Assembly (NCBI GenBank): GCA_025361765.1
Contig: JANYJS010000040.1
Span: 1 to 54,437, forward strand
DNA length: 54,437 nt
Source: Bacillota bacterium
GTDB taxonomy: Bacteria > Bacillota > Clostridia > Peptostreptococcales > Anaerovoracaceae
Reading direction: 5' to 3'
The notes under the pieces were generated by a model, which saw only the letters and a list, made by a program, of their open reading frames with translations, made no database searches and was not told the DNA's origin. Below, piece by piece: positions 33,771 to 43,340 of the stretch (position 1 is the first letter of the stretch; each line of letters opens with the position of its first letter). The translations under genes and the position numbers were made by a program.

Positions 33771-34841
33771 TCAAATGGCTTCTCTGATTCTACGCCCCGC
33801 TTCTTTTGTGCCGATGAGGGTCATTCCTGGGCTCATGATGTCGCCAGTTCTAACGCCCTGATCAAGAACCTTTCTGACAGCAGATTCCACAGCATCAGCC
33901 TCCTTTGCCAGGCCAAAACTATAACGGAGCATCATGGCTGCGGATAAAATCGTCGCCATTGGGTTTGCTTTATCCTGCCCTGCTATATCAGGCGCACTGC
34001 CGTGGATCGGCTCATACATGCCAAAGCTTCCTTCTCTTAAACTGGCAGAAGGCAGCATGCCTATTGATCCCGTAATCATACTGGCCTCGTCTGACAAAAT
34101 ATCTCCGAACATATTGCTGGTCACAATGACATCAAACTGTTTTGGGTTTCTAACAAGCTGCATGGCGCAGTTATCAACATACATGTGGTTCAATTCGACT
34201 TCGTGATAATCCTTGGCCACTTCATTTACCACGCTTCTCCAAAGTCTGGAACTCTCAAGTATGTTGGCTTTATCAACACTCATGAGTTTTTTACTTCTTT
34301 TCATGGCCGTTTCGAAGCCAACGATAGCAATTCTTCGCACTTCCTCTTCAGCGTAAATCTCTATGTCATAGGCAGCTTTGCCCATAGTTGTATCTTTAAA
34401 ACCTTTTTCTCCGAAATAAATGCCTCCGGTCAATTCTCTGATGACGATGAGATCAAGGCCGCCTTCGGTAATTTCTGTTTTTAGCGGGCAAGCATCCTTT
34501 AATTGATCAAAAAGGATGGCGGGCCTGATGTTGGCAAAAAGACCCAGGCCTTTTCTGAGCCCCAGCAGTGCCTGTTCAGGCCTAAGATTTCCAGGCAGGG
34601 TGTCCCACTTTATTCCGCCTACAGCGCCCAAGAGTACTGCGTCGCTATTTTTGCAGATTTCAAGAGTTTCTGCCGGCAAGGGTATGCCAAAAGCATCTAG
34701 AGCTGCTCCTCCTGCCAGAACTGTCGTATAGCTAAATTCGTGGCCAAATTTGGTGCCAACCTGATCAAGGACCTTTAAAGTTTCTTCTATAACATCCGGG
34801 CCGATGCCATCTCCGGGCACCACCGCAATTTTATATGCCAT
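33771..34841 (-). CDS. leuB: 3-isopropylmalate dehydrogenase LeuB
   Basis: 356 residues, standard length. The opening [12 protein letters not shown], the substrate arginines in [10 protein letters not shown] and [12 protein letters not shown], the metal Asp region [13 protein letters not shown] and the NAD loop [17 protein letters not shown] are conserved. It oxidatively decarboxylates 3-isopropylmalate to 2-oxoisocaproate. It is the last gene of the leucine operon, two bases after leuD, and meets the MocR gene end to end. Confidence 0.95.
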   Translation of the reverse strand: MAYKIAVVPGDGIGPDVIEETLKVLDQVGTKFGHEFSYTTVLAGGAALDAFGIPLPAETLEICKNSDAVLLGAVGGIKWDTLPGNLRPEQALLGLRKGLGLFANIRPAILFDQLKDACPLKTEITEGGLDLIVIRELTGGIYFGEKGFKDTTMGKAAYDIEIYAEEEVRRIAIVGFETAMKRSKKLMSVDKANILESSRLWRSVVNEVAKDYHEVELNHMYVDNCAMQLVRNPKQFDVIVTSNMFGDILSDEASMITGSIGMLPSASLREGSFGMYEPIHGSAPDIAGQDKANPMATILSAAMMLRYSFGLAKEADAVESAVRKVLDQGVRTGDIMSPGMTLIGTKEAGRRIREAI

Positions 34842-34843
34842 AG

Positions 34844-35332
34844 CTATATATTCTCCTTTACATAGTTTACGAGTCCATCACAATTGATAATTTTCTGAAT
34901 GAATTCCGGGAAAGGTTCTGCCTGATAGGTTTCATTCTTTGTGATATTTCGGATTTCTCCTGTGGCAAAATTGACCTCCACTTCATCTCCTGCTTCAATT
35001 CTAGCGGCAGCTTCGTCACATTCCAATATGGGCAGGCCCGTGTTAAAGGCGTTTCTATAGAAGATTCTGGCAAAAGTTGAAGCGATGACGCAGGAAATGC
35101 CCGAAGCTTTGATGGCAATCGGGGCATGCTCTCTTGAAGAGCCACAGCCAAAGTTTTTAGTGGCTACGATAATGTCGCCGCACCTTACATTATTGACAAA
35201 ATCCGCATCGATGTCTTCCATACAGTGCTTTGCAAGCTCTGCATGATCGGAAGTGTTGAGATATCTGGCAGGGATGATCACGTCGGTATCGACGTTATCC
35301 CCATATTTAAATGCTTTTCCTTTATTTAACAT
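34844..35332 (-). CDS. leuD: 3-isopropylmalate dehydratase small subunit LeuD
   Basis: 162 residues, the short form found in Firmicutes and archaea. [14 protein letters not shown] and [18 protein letters not shown] define the swivelling aconitase-like domain. It combines with LeuC to isomerise 2-isopropylmalate; in this operon it may also serve citramalate. It lies about 110 bases after leuC and two bases before leuB. Confidence 0.95.
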   Translation of the reverse strand: MLNKGKAFKYGDNVDTDVIIPARYLNTSDHAELAKHCMEDIDADFVNNVRCGDIIVATKNFGCGSSREHAPIAIKASGISCVIASTFARIFYRNAFNTGLPILECDEAAARIEAGDEVEVNFATGEIRNITKNETYQAEPFPEFIQKIINCDGLVNYVKENI

Positions 35333-35442
35333 AGTATCACTCTCTTTCTATTCAACTTTATCATGTTCATTGATAGCACACATTAATCCTATTACGTTTA
35401 GTTTTAATGACGCACTTCAAGATAATTTCCCGCTTTTTTCAT

Positions 35443-36702
35443 TTATAATAGTTCTGGATTGCTGATTTTGCCCGTTAATGCTGAAGCTGCAGCCACTGCT
35501 GGACTTGACAGATAGACTTCCGATTCCGGGTGGCCCATTCTGCCTACAAAATTTCTGTTTGTGGTTGCAATGGCTCTTTCTCCTGCTGCCAGGATTCCCA
35601 TATGGCCGCCAAGACAAGGTCCGCAGGTCGGTGTTGAAAATACCGCTCCCGCTTCCACGAAAATCCGGGCCAATCCTTCATTGATGCACTGCAGATAAAC
35701 TTTCTGGGTTCCGGGGAAAATGATGACTCTCAGGTTTTTAGCCACCTGTCTTCCCTTTAAAATTGAAGCCGCTATACGCATATCTTCCATTCTGCCGTTG
35801 GTACAAGAACCGATGACTACTTGGTCGATTTTAACATCGCCGACTTCATCGATGATTCTGGTATTGTCCGGTAGATGAGGGAAGGACACGGTAGGCCTGA
35901 TCTTTCCAAGCTCTATGATATAGGTTTCGTCATAGTCGGCGTCAGGGTCCGGTGCATATACGGTATATGGTTTATCGCCTGCTTCTTTTAGAAAAGCGAT
36001 TGTCTTGTCATCCACCATAAAAATTCCGTTCTTGGCGCCGGCTTCTATGGCCATATTGGCCATGGCCAGCCTGTCATCCATAGTCAGGTTTTTAAGGCCT
36101 TCTCCCATGAACTCCATGGATTTATATAGCGCGCCATCGACGCCCAGCATACCTATAATGTGTAAAATAACATCCTTGCCGCTTACCCATTTGGTCATCT
36201 CACCTCTTAAGTCAAACTTTATGGCTGTCGGTACTTTAAACCAGGCCTTGCCTCTAGCCATGCCAGCCGCCATGTCTGTTGAACCGATTCCTGTGGAAAA
36301 TGCCCCAAGGGCGCCATAAGTACAGGTATGGGAGTCGGCTCCAATAACCAGATCTCCGGCTGTCACAATTCCTTTTTCAGGTAGAAGTACATGCTCGATG
36401 CCCATTTGGCCGACTTCAAAATAGTTTTCAATGTCCTCAGATACTGCAAATTCTCTAATTCTCTTGCATTGTTCTGCCGCTTTGATATCTTTGTTCGGCG
36501 TAAAGTGATCTGGTACAATGACGACCTTTTTCTTGTCAAATACGCCCTTTGCACCCATCCTTTTAAATTCGTTAATAGCCACCGGCGTGGTGACATCATT
36601 ACCTAATACGATATCCAAATCGGCTTCGATAAACTGTCCTGCCTTCACTTCTTTTAATCCCGCATGCGCTGCCAGGATTTTCTGCGTCATAGTCATGCCC
36701 AT
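35443..36702 (-). CDS. leuC: 3-isopropylmalate dehydratase large subunit LeuC
   Basis: 419 residues, the short LeuC type. The iron-sulfur cysteines are in VIGSCTNGR and [34 protein letters not shown] is also typical. It forms the LeuCD isomerase of leucine synthesis and probably of the citramalate route to isoleucine. AGGAGG supports the 36702 start, and this ribosome binding site abuts a tandem repeat of the cimA 3' end. Confidence 0.95.
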   Translation of the reverse strand: MGMTMTQKILAAHAGLKEVKAGQFIEADLDIVLGNDVTTPVAINEFKRMGAKGVFDKKKVVIVPDHFTPNKDIKAAEQCKRIREFAVSEDIENYFEVGQMGIEHVLLPEKGIVTAGDLVIGADSHTCTYGALGAFSTGIGSTDMAAGMARGKAWFKVPTAIKFDLRGEMTKWVSGKDVILHIIGMLGVDGALYKSMEFMGEGLKNLTMDDRLAMANMAIEAGAKNGIFMVDDKTIAFLKEAGDKPYTVYAPDPDADYDETYIIELGKIRPTVSFPHLPDNTRIIDEVGDVKIDQVVIGSCTNGRMEDMRIAASILKGRQVAKNLRVIIFPGTQKVYLQCINEGLARIFVEAGAVFSTPTCGPCLGGHMGILAAGERAIATTNRNFVGRMGHPESEVYLSSPAVAAASALTGKISNPELL

Positions 36703-36717
36703 AATGGTTTTCCTCCT

Positions 36718-36760
36718 AATACTTTAACAATTTTCCGCCCAATACTTTAACAATTTCCAG
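36718..36760 (-). repeat. 23-bp tandem duplication spanning the cimA stop codon
   Basis: AATACTTTAACAATTT occurs at 36718-36733 and 36741-36756. The second (upstream in the transcript) holds the last cimA codons and the TAA. The first is a copy just past it, leading into the leuC ribosome binding site. Confidence 0.85.
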
Positions 36761-38330
36761 CTTCCTCTTCATCTTTAAGAAGCTTATACTCTATGGAATC
36801 CATCAAGGCCAGCATACTGGCTTCGATGATGTTTGTTGACACGCCAACGGTGGTCCAGTTGGCCTTCATGTCTGTGGACTCAATTAGAACCCGGACTTTT
36901 GAAGCCGAAGCTCCAGAATCAATGACACGAACTTTGTAGTCGATCAGCTTCATTTCCTTTAGATTGGGATAGAACACTTCTATCGCTTTTCTTAGAGCTT
37001 TATCAAGGGCGTTGACTGGTCCATTGCCTTCGCTTGCGGTCATTTCTTCCTGACCGTCAACCCGGATTTTAATCATGGCCGAGGCGCTGAGTTCTTTTGA
37101 TGACTCAGGATCTTCTTCTATGATTCTATAATACAGCACTTTGAAGAAAGGCTTGTATTTCCCCAGGTGCTTCCTGACCAGCATCTCAAAGGAGGTTTCA
37201 GCTGCTTCAAACTGGTAGCCGTCGTGTTCCATTTCTTTTAAAATATTGATCAGCTCTTTGGCTTCTTTTGAGGTTTTTGTAATGCTGGGGTCTATTTTTT
37301 TAAGCATTTTTAAAATGGCGTTTTTCCCTGCAACTTCCGACATGAGGAAGGTCCTATGATTGCCAACCAGCTCCGGAGAAATATGCTCAAAGGAATTTGA
37401 GGCTTTAGCCACTCCGTCGATATGCATGCCGCCCTTGTGGGCAAAAGCATTAGTGCCAACGTATGGAGCCCCGGGGTTCAGCCTCATATTGGTGATCTCC
37501 GCCACATATCTGGCTGTTTCTGTCAGATGCGCCATTTGTTCTTTTGGAATGCAGCGATAATTTTTTTTAAGTTGCAGGTTCGCTATAATTGTAGCTAGGT
37601 TGGCATTGCCGCAGCGCTCGCCGATGCCGATAAAGGTCCCCTGAACATGGGTCGCGCCAGCTTTGACGGCCATGAGGGAATTGGCTTCAGCCATACCCGT
37701 ATCATTGTGGCAGTGAATCCCTATTTCTATTTGAAATTTGTCAAAGACCAATTTGGTGACGTCGTAAATATCGTCTGGGAAGCTGCCGCCATTGGTATCG
37801 CAGAGCACCAGGCAGTCTGCGCCGCCATCCTTGGCTGCCTGAAGGGTCCTTAGTGCATAGCCCTTATTGCTTTTATATCCATCAAAAAAATGCTCAGCAT
37901 CATAAATGACTTCTTTTCCTTTATTTTTGAAAAATCTTACCGTGTCCTGAATCATAGCGACATTTTCATCAAGGCTAGTTTGTATGACGTCTGTAACGTG
38001 AAAATCCCAGGATTTTCCGAAAATCACGATTGTGTTTGTTCCAGCGGACAGTAGCTGCTGTACGTTTTCATCCTCTTCCACATCGACTTCTTTTCTTCGC
38101 GTGCTCCCAAAAGCTGCCAGCTTTGTATTCTTTAGCTTAAGGTTAATCACCCGCTCAAAGAATTCTTTGTCCTTGCTGTTTGACCCCGGATTGCCCGCCT
38201 CAACATAGGCAACACCAAGGTTATCCAGTGCCATAAGGATTTTAATTTTATCCTCGATGGAAAAGGACACATTTCGAGCTTGGGCTCCATCTCGCAGGAA
38301 AGAGTCAAATATTTTCACTTCTTTGTTCAT
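36747..38330 (-). CDS. cimA: (R)-citramalate synthase CimA
   Basis: A 527-residue DRE-TIM enzyme. The opening IFDSFLRDGAQARNVSFS and VEAGNPGSN distinguish the TIGR00977 citramalate synthases from LeuA. The metal-binding HCHNDTGMAEANS and a C-terminal LeuA-type regulatory domain (about 385-520) are present. It condenses pyruvate with acetyl-CoA to citramalate, giving 2-oxobutyrate for isoleucine without threonine. It sits between leuA and leuC, so LeuC/D/B can process both pathways. The C-terminal codons are part of a tandem repeat. Confidence 0.93.
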   Translation of the reverse strand: MNKEVKIFDSFLRDGAQARNVSFSIEDKIKILMALDNLGVAYVEAGNPGSNSKDKEFFERVINLKLKNTKLAAFGSTRRKEVDVEEDENVQQLLSAGTNTIVIFGKSWDFHVTDVIQTSLDENVAMIQDTVRFFKNKGKEVIYDAEHFFDGYKSNKGYALRTLQAAKDGGADCLVLCDTNGGSFPDDIYDVTKLVFDKFQIEIGIHCHNDTGMAEANSLMAVKAGATHVQGTFIGIGERCGNANLATIIANLQLKKNYRCIPKEQMAHLTETARYVAEITNMRLNPGAPYVGTNAFAHKGGMHIDGVAKASNSFEHISPELVGNHRTFLMSEVAGKNAILKMLKKIDPSITKTSKEAKELINILKEMEHDGYQFEAAETSFEMLVRKHLGKYKPFFKVLYYRIIEEDPESSKELSASAMIKIRVDGQEEMTASEGNGPVNALDKALRKAIEVFYPNLKEMKLIDYKVRVIDSGASASKVRVLIESTDMKANWTTVGVSTNIIEASMLALMDSIEYKLLKDEEEAGNC

Positions 38331-38351
38331 GGCGGTTCCTCCTGGCAGTTT

Positions 38352-39881
38352 CTAGTTGCCCTGACCTTGAGTTTCAGCATAAATCATTTTATTGACCGCG
38401 TTGACGTAAGCATAAATGCTGGCTTCTATTACGTCTGTTGAAAGCCCTCTTCCGGCATAAACCTTGCCATCTGCTCCTTTAATTTTCACGAGAGCGTCGC
38501 CAAGTGCGTCCTGACCTTCCGTAACTGATTCCAGTTTGTAATCTTCAAGCGTTAGATCTCTGCCAACGATTTTCTCAATGGCTTTGAAGGCCGCATCGAT
38601 GGGTCCGTCTCCCCTGGCAACTTTTTCTATGCGTTTTTCATCTTTAACCAGCATGATGGTTGCCGTCGAAGTAATGGTATTTCCGCTGGTGATGACAAAT
38701 CTTTCAGTTGTGTAGGCTTTTGGCACCTGTACGGCTTCCTTGGAAATAATCGCTTCGATGTCTCTATCATATACTTGCTTTTTCTTGTCCGCAACTATCT
38801 TGAACTTTGCGAAAGCGGCTTCCATTTCAGCTTCCGTCACATCATAGCCCAAATCCTTAAGCTTGCTCCTAAAGGCATGTTTTCCAGAGTGCTTTCCAAG
38901 GACCATGGTATTGGTTGAAAGCCCGACGGATTCTGGGGTCATGATCTCATAGGTTTCTTTGTTTTTCATCATGCCGTGCTGATGGATGCCAGACTCATGG
39001 GCAAAGGCGTTTTCGCCGACTATGGCTTTATTAGGCTGAACCTTGACGCCGGTGATTCGGGTCAGCAGATTTGAAGATCTCATGATTTCCTGAGTAATAA
39101 TTCTTGTATCGCAGTTCAGAATATCTCTTCTTGTATAAAGGGCCATGACTATTTCTTCCATGGCAGAATTTCCTGCTCTCTCGCCAATGCCGTTTATTGT
39201 GCATTCAATCTGAGAAGCGCCAGCCCTGACCCCTGCTAAGGAGTTGGCAACACCGAGACCCAGGTCATCGTGGCAGTGGACAGAAATATCTATAAGATCC
39301 ATGCTTGGTGCATTTTTTTTGATTTTTTCGATAAAAGCGTAGTATTCTTCTGGCGTCGTATACCCTACAGTATCTGGAATATTTATGGTCGTCGCGCCAG
39401 CCTTGATGACCGCCTCAAATAAGTCTGATAAAAATTCAGGTTCGCTTCTTGTGGCGTCTTCCGCTGAGAACTCAATGTCTGAGCAGTACTTCTTGGCGTA
39501 TTTCACCATGGCAATGGCCCGCTCCTTGACAGCGCTAGGCTCCATGTTAAGCTTGTACTGCATATGTATGGGAGAGGTCGCTATGAAAGTGTGTATTCTA
39601 GGAGAAGCTGCGCCTTTAATCGCTTCCCAGGCCTGATCAATATCGGCTTCAATGGTCCTAGCGAGGCTGGCAACCACGCTCTCTTTTATGGTATCCGCGA
39701 TCATTTTAACAGAGGCAAAATCTCCGGGGGACGATGCCGCAAACCCGGCCTCAATAATGTCCACGCGCATTTTTTCCAGCTGCTTCGCCATCTCAATTTT
39801 TTCGCGAAGGTTCATGCTGCACCCTGGAGATTGCTCTCCGTCTCTTAAGGTGGTGTCAAAAATCTTAATCATTCTGGTCAT
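38352..39881 (-). CDS. leuA: 2-isopropylmalate synthase LeuA
   Basis: 509 residues, standard. [15 protein letters not shown], the metal-binding [30 protein letters not shown] and the allosteric C-terminal domain (about 390-505) with [15 protein letters not shown] are intact. It condenses 2-oxoisovalerate with acetyl-CoA, the first committed step to leucine. AGGAGG precedes the start. It is the first gene after the T-box leader. Confidence 0.96.
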   Translation of the reverse strand: MTRMIKIFDTTLRDGEQSPGCSMNLREKIEMAKQLEKMRVDIIEAGFAASSPGDFASVKMIADTIKESVVASLARTIEADIDQAWEAIKGAASPRIHTFIATSPIHMQYKLNMEPSAVKERAIAMVKYAKKYCSDIEFSAEDATRSEPEFLSDLFEAVIKAGATTINIPDTVGYTTPEEYYAFIEKIKKNAPSMDLIDISVHCHDDLGLGVANSLAGVRAGASQIECTINGIGERAGNSAMEEIVMALYTRRDILNCDTRIITQEIMRSSNLLTRITGVKVQPNKAIVGENAFAHESGIHQHGMMKNKETYEIMTPESVGLSTNTMVLGKHSGKHAFRSKLKDLGYDVTEAEMEAAFAKFKIVADKKKQVYDRDIEAIISKEAVQVPKAYTTERFVITSGNTITSTATIMLVKDEKRIEKVARGDGPIDAAFKAIEKIVGRDLTLEDYKLESVTEGQDALGDALVKIKGADGKVYAGRGLSTDVIEASIYAYVNAVNKMIYAETQGQGN

Positions 39882-39940
39882 TTTTCGTTCCTCCTTTTTG
39901 AAATAATAGGCCTCTTAAAATGCCCTGTTTTTTTATAAAT

Positions 39941-39971
39941 AAAAAAACCCTGAAGCCTGTGGGCTTCAGGG
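39941..39971 (-). terminator. T-box attenuator terminator
   Basis: CCCTGAAGCC and GGCTTCAGGG form a 10-bp stem with a 4-base loop, followed by seven Ts on the minus strand. Its 5' arm lies directly downstream of the T-box core so it can compete with the antiterminator. Confidence 0.92.
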
Positions 39972-40255
39972 ACGATAATTCTACCGCGGTACCACCCTGA
40001 TTACTGCTTTTGGCAGTCTCTCTTCCGGTTCTAACAAACCGTGGACTCTGATAACGGTGTCTGCCGTCACTCCTTACTTCGAATCATTCCTTTGGAATAA
40101 TCCCCTATTTCGGGAATGCTGCTCGGGAGCGAGATATCATTTTTTCCTACGTACCGGCTTTCAGCGTCCGCCGACTCTCTACAACGTTTTCCTGAAAAAC
40201 GAAAACTCCGTCTATGCATGTTTTATAATGTTTACTATTTGGTAAATTTTATAAT
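39948..40255 (-). promoter_or_regulatory. T-box leader, probably leucine-specific
   Basis: A roughly 308-base leader between promoter and leuA. The T-box core AGGGTGGTACCGCGG is exact (39984-39998). It is followed by a strong terminator. Stem I appears to start at GGAG (40206-40209) pairing with CTCC (40126-40129). A CUC Leu codon (40131-40133) sits one base before that 3' strand, where a specifier should be; an overlapping AUC is possible. The UGGU bulge fits an A discriminator, as in tRNA-Leu. Uncharged tRNA would favour antitermination. Confidence 0.88.
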
Positions 40256-40262
40256 TGTTGAT

Positions 40263-40291
40263 ATTATATTCAATGCATAAGCGTCTGTCAA
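40263..40291 (-). promoter_or_regulatory. perfect consensus promoter of the leucine operon
   Basis: TTGACA (40286-40291), 17 bases, TATAAT (40263-40268). The predicted start of transcription is near 40256. Such a strong promoter suits control by attenuation rather than by initiation. Confidence 0.9.
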
Positions 40292-40329
40292 GCGTTTTAT
40301 ATTATTTAACATACCGATTAAATATATGT

Positions 40330-41277
40330 TTAACGCTTCAATATTTTAGATAGTTCAATGGCGATGTTGGCAGCGACTCTGGCATTGGAATAAACCAGCT
40401 CTTTGTTGGCAAACAGGCTTTTGTTGCCAGTAACTTCGTGAAGATTAGCCAAAATAAAGGGAGTCATTTCCTTGCCTCTGACACCTTTTTCGAAGGCCAG
40501 AGCAACAACCCGATTTGTGGCTTCAGTGATAAAGTCATAATCCATTTCGTACTCAACTGGAATCGGGTTGGCGACGACCATGCCGCCCTTAAGTCCAAGA
40601 TCCCATTTGGTTTTCAGAGCCAGGGCTATTTCTGCATAAGAGTCTGATCTATAATCCACAGCGAAACCGCTTTTTCTGGTATAGAAAGCTGGAAAATCCG
40701 ATGTTTTATAGCCGATTACCGGGACGCCCTGAGTCTCTAAATATTCCAGCGTAAGGCCAATATCAAGAATAGACTTGGCGCCGGCGCAGACAACAGCAAC
40801 CTCTGTATTGGCAAGCTCCATAAGATCCGCTGAAATATCAAATGTTTCCTGGGCATGACGGTGTACGCCGCCGATTCCGCCAGTAGCGAATACTTTGATG
40901 CCTGCCAGCTTAGCGCAGAGCATGGTTGTGGCTACAGTCGTTGCGCCATCAAGCTTTCTTGCAATAATCATGGCCATATCTCTTCTACTGGCTTTAGCGA
41001 TCCCTTTAGTTTTCCCAAAATACTCTAGTTCCTCATCATCGAGTCCAATTTTTATTTTTCCCGCTATAATTGCTATAGTGGCCGGTATCGCGCCTTCTTC
41101 TCTAATGACACGTTCGGAAGTTTTAGCACTTTCAATATTTTGCGGGTAGGACATGCCGTGAGAAATGATGGTGGACTCAAGGGCCACAACTGCTTTACCC
41201 TCTTTTAACGCAAGGGCTAGTTCTCCGGTTATTTCTACATATTCCCCGAGTAAATTCAATTCCTGATTTTCCATCAT
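40330..41277 (-). CDS. psuG: pseudouridine-5'-phosphate glycosidase PsuG
   Basis: 315 residues, normal for the family. Motifs are VALESTIISHGMSYPQN, the catalytic Lys region with GATTVATTMLCAKLAGIKVFATGGIGGVH as consecutive conserved blocks, VVCAGAKSILDIGLTLEYLE and ANPIPVEYE. It cleaves pseudouridine 5'-phosphate to uracil and ribose 5-phosphate, a C-C bond break. It is the last gene of the nucleoside operon, following the kinase gene by 74 bases. Confidence 0.93.
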   Translation of the reverse strand: MMENQELNLLGEYVEITGELALALKEGKAVVALESTIISHGMSYPQNIESAKTSERVIREEGAIPATIAIIAGKIKIGLDDEELEYFGKTKGIAKASRRDMAMIIARKLDGATTVATTMLCAKLAGIKVFATGGIGGVHRHAQETFDISADLMELANTEVAVVCAGAKSILDIGLTLEYLETQGVPVIGYKTSDFPAFYTRKSGFAVDYRSDSYAEIALALKTKWDLGLKGGMVVANPIPVEYEMDYDFITEATNRVVALAFEKGVRGKEMTPFILANLHEVTGNKSLFANKELVYSNARVAANIAIELSKILKR

Positions 41278-41351
41278 AGTGCTACCTCTTCCTTATTTTA
41301 GCAATTCGTTTAAATATGTTTTTTTTTCTTAATTTAGGCAATGGTTCAAAA

Positions 41352-42293
41352 TTATATTTTTGCAGCCATAAAATTGCGCCCTTTCCACTTGTTCACGGCT
41401 TCTTCAGTTATTTTAGAGCTGACCGTACTTTCATCAGCCAAGGTTAATAGCGCAAATCTTGAAGCGACTTTTGCCGTATCTTCAAGATCAAAGCCCTTGA
41501 TAAAGGCATAAATTGTTCCGGCCATAAAAGCATCTCCTGCCCCAGTGGCGTTAACCACTTTTTCTGTTTTTAGTCTGAAACTTCCAGCCTGGCTACCTTC
41601 ACGATAATATACGCCTTCTTCGCCAAGGGTTATGAAAACCCTTTTAACCCCTTGTTTTAAAATGAAAGCTGCCGCCTCTGAAAGGCTGTATTGGTTAGTA
41701 ATTTTGACATCCGATAGGTACGCGGCCTCTTGCCTATTGAGTTTGAGGGTATGTATGCCCATAAGTCTATTTTTGATTTTTTTCGCTTTTGGTGAAGACA
41801 CAGGATCGATAAAAATAGGAATATGTGAATAATGATCGAGTATATAAAAGAGCACCGCTTCACTTACTCCAGTATCCATAACGATGACTTTTGACTTATT
41901 GATGATCTCGTGTCGGGCACGAAGGTGCTCTGGACTGATCATTTCCAGGACAACAAGGTCCGAAAGACCCAACTCCATATCGCCATTGCTGTTCATCAAA
42001 TCCAGATAAATTGAAGAATTCATTTCTTCGAAAATAAGGGTCTCCGACATATCAATGCCGATTTCTTCACAGGCGCTAAGGAGCCATTTGCTGTTGGCAT
42101 CCCCGCCAACGGCGCTAATCAAGCGAACGCCCATGCCGACCCTAGCCAGATTTTCGGAGATGTTTCTGCCTACGCCGCCTAGACAAAATTTGACTCTGCC
42201 TGGGTTTGACTCTTTATGAATCATTTCCTCAAAAGAAAACCCATGGATGTCAATATTTGCTGCGCCAATAATTGTTATTTGGCTATCTTTCAC
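41352..42293 (-). CDS. psuK: PfkB-family pseudouridine kinase
   Basis: A 313-residue ribokinase-fold enzyme. GAANIDIHGF and the GGVGRNISENLARVG loop are followed by the catalytic NATGAGDAFMAG (about residue 255). Function as pseudouridine kinase is inferred from the adjacent psuG, the usual pairing. It lacks the N-terminal helix-turn-helix found on some PsuK proteins. The start is GTG at 42293, with AAGGCGG upstream. Confidence 0.88.
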   Translation of the reverse strand: MKDSQITIIGAANIDIHGFSFEEMIHKESNPGRVKFCLGGVGRNISENLARVGMGVRLISAVGGDANSKWLLSACEEIGIDMSETLIFEEMNSSIYLDLMNSNGDMELGLSDLVVLEMISPEHLRARHEIINKSKVIVMDTGVSEAVLFYILDHYSHIPIFIDPVSSPKAKKIKNRLMGIHTLKLNRQEAAYLSDVKITNQYSLSEAAAFILKQGVKRVFITLGEEGVYYREGSQAGSFRLKTEKVVNATGAGDAFMAGTIYAFIKGFDLEDTAKVASRFALLTLADESTVSSKITEEAVNKWKGRNFMAAKI

Positions 42294-42362
42294 TTCATAC
42301 CGCCTTAATTAACATTTATGCTGCTCCATTTTTATTTGATATGCTCAATTTTCCAATTTCAA

Positions 42363-42429
42363 CAATTGTTTTGGTTTTTCTCCTGCTGCTTTCTGCAATT
42401 ATTTTTGTTATTTCTCCTGCTGCTTTATT
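42363..42429 (-). repeat. 33-34 bp tandem duplication across the permease stop codon
   Basis: Two near-identical units (42396-42429 and 42363-42395) share TTTCTCCTGCTGCTTT exactly. The first holds the last codons and stop of the permease gene; the second is the copy past the stop. Confidence 0.8.
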
Positions 42430-43340
42430 TTATTGATTTGAGCCGTTTTGCGCGATGCATAAATAACCAGGCCCACGATGGTCGCGATATACGGAATCGT
42501 CTGTATGAATTCCGCAGGGACGCTTAGGGATTGTAGATTGTTTGATAAGGCGTCTGCAAAGCCGAAAAGCAGAGAGGTCAAGAAGGTCCCCACTGGTGAG
42601 GCACCGCCCATGGCTTCAGCCGCGAGAGCGATAAATCCTCTGCCTGCGGTCATGTTTTTAGCGAACCAGGACACGTAACCCATTGACATGTAGGCACCGC
42701 CCATGCCGGCCAGCACGCCGCTGGTAATAAGGGCAAAGTATTGCACTCTAATGACGCTGATACCAACTGAATCGGCTGCGTCCGGATTTTCCCCGACGGC
42801 TCTGACTTTAAGCCCAAGTGGTGTTTTGTAAAGGAAAATATAAACAATCAAGACCGCAATCAAGGATGCATAGGTCAGTACATTATGGTTTGAGAAGATT
42901 GCCCCGATTACAGGAATTTGATCAATCAAAGGCAGCTGAATTTTAGGCAGTACTAGACTTGGCAGTGAAGAAGATATCCCTCTGTCTTTAGCAATCAAAT
43001 ACAGAACGAATACGGTCCCTCCTGAGGCCATAAGGTTTATGGCGATGCCAGACAGTACAATATCAGTCTTTAGATTTAGTGAAAAATAAGCAAGCAGAAG
43101 GCCAACCAGGCCGCCGGCAATCATAGCAGCCAAAAGTCCAATCCAGGCGCTTTGCGTATAGGCGCTGATGGCAACACCGGTAAGTGCGGAAACAAGCATA
43201 GTCCCTTCCAGAGCGATATTGATGACGCCAGCACGGTCTGCAATGAGCGAACCAAGTGCGGCAAATAAAATCGGTGTTGTTACACGAATGACAGCATAAC
43301 CAAAACTGGCTGAGAAGATGATATCAATCAACTGATTCAT
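42408..43340 (-). CDS. nucleoside ABC transporter permease 2 (BmpD/NupQ-like)
   Basis: A 310-residue permease with about 8-10 membrane helices, of the branched-chain permease-like family (PF02653). SLIADRAGVINIALEGTML and AAEAMGGASPVGTF are typical of the BMP-linked nucleoside permeases. It pairs with the permease encoded one base upstream (stop 43341, start 43340). The C-terminal codons are tandemly repeated beyond the stop. Confidence 0.9.
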   Translation of the reverse strand: MNQLIDIIFSASFGYAVIRVTTPILFAALGSLIADRAGVINIALEGTMLVSALTGVAISAYTQSAWIGLLAAMIAGGLVGLLLAYFSLNLKTDIVLSGIAINLMASGGTVFVLYLIAKDRGISSSLPSLVLPKIQLPLIDQIPVIGAIFSNHNVLTYASLIAVLIVYIFLYKTPLGLKVRAVGENPDAADSVGISVIRVQYFALITSGVLAGMGGAYMSMGYVSWFAKNMTAGRGFIALAAEAMGGASPVGTFLTSLLFGFADALSNNLQSLSVPAEFIQTIPYIATIVGLVIYASRKTAQINKIKQQEK

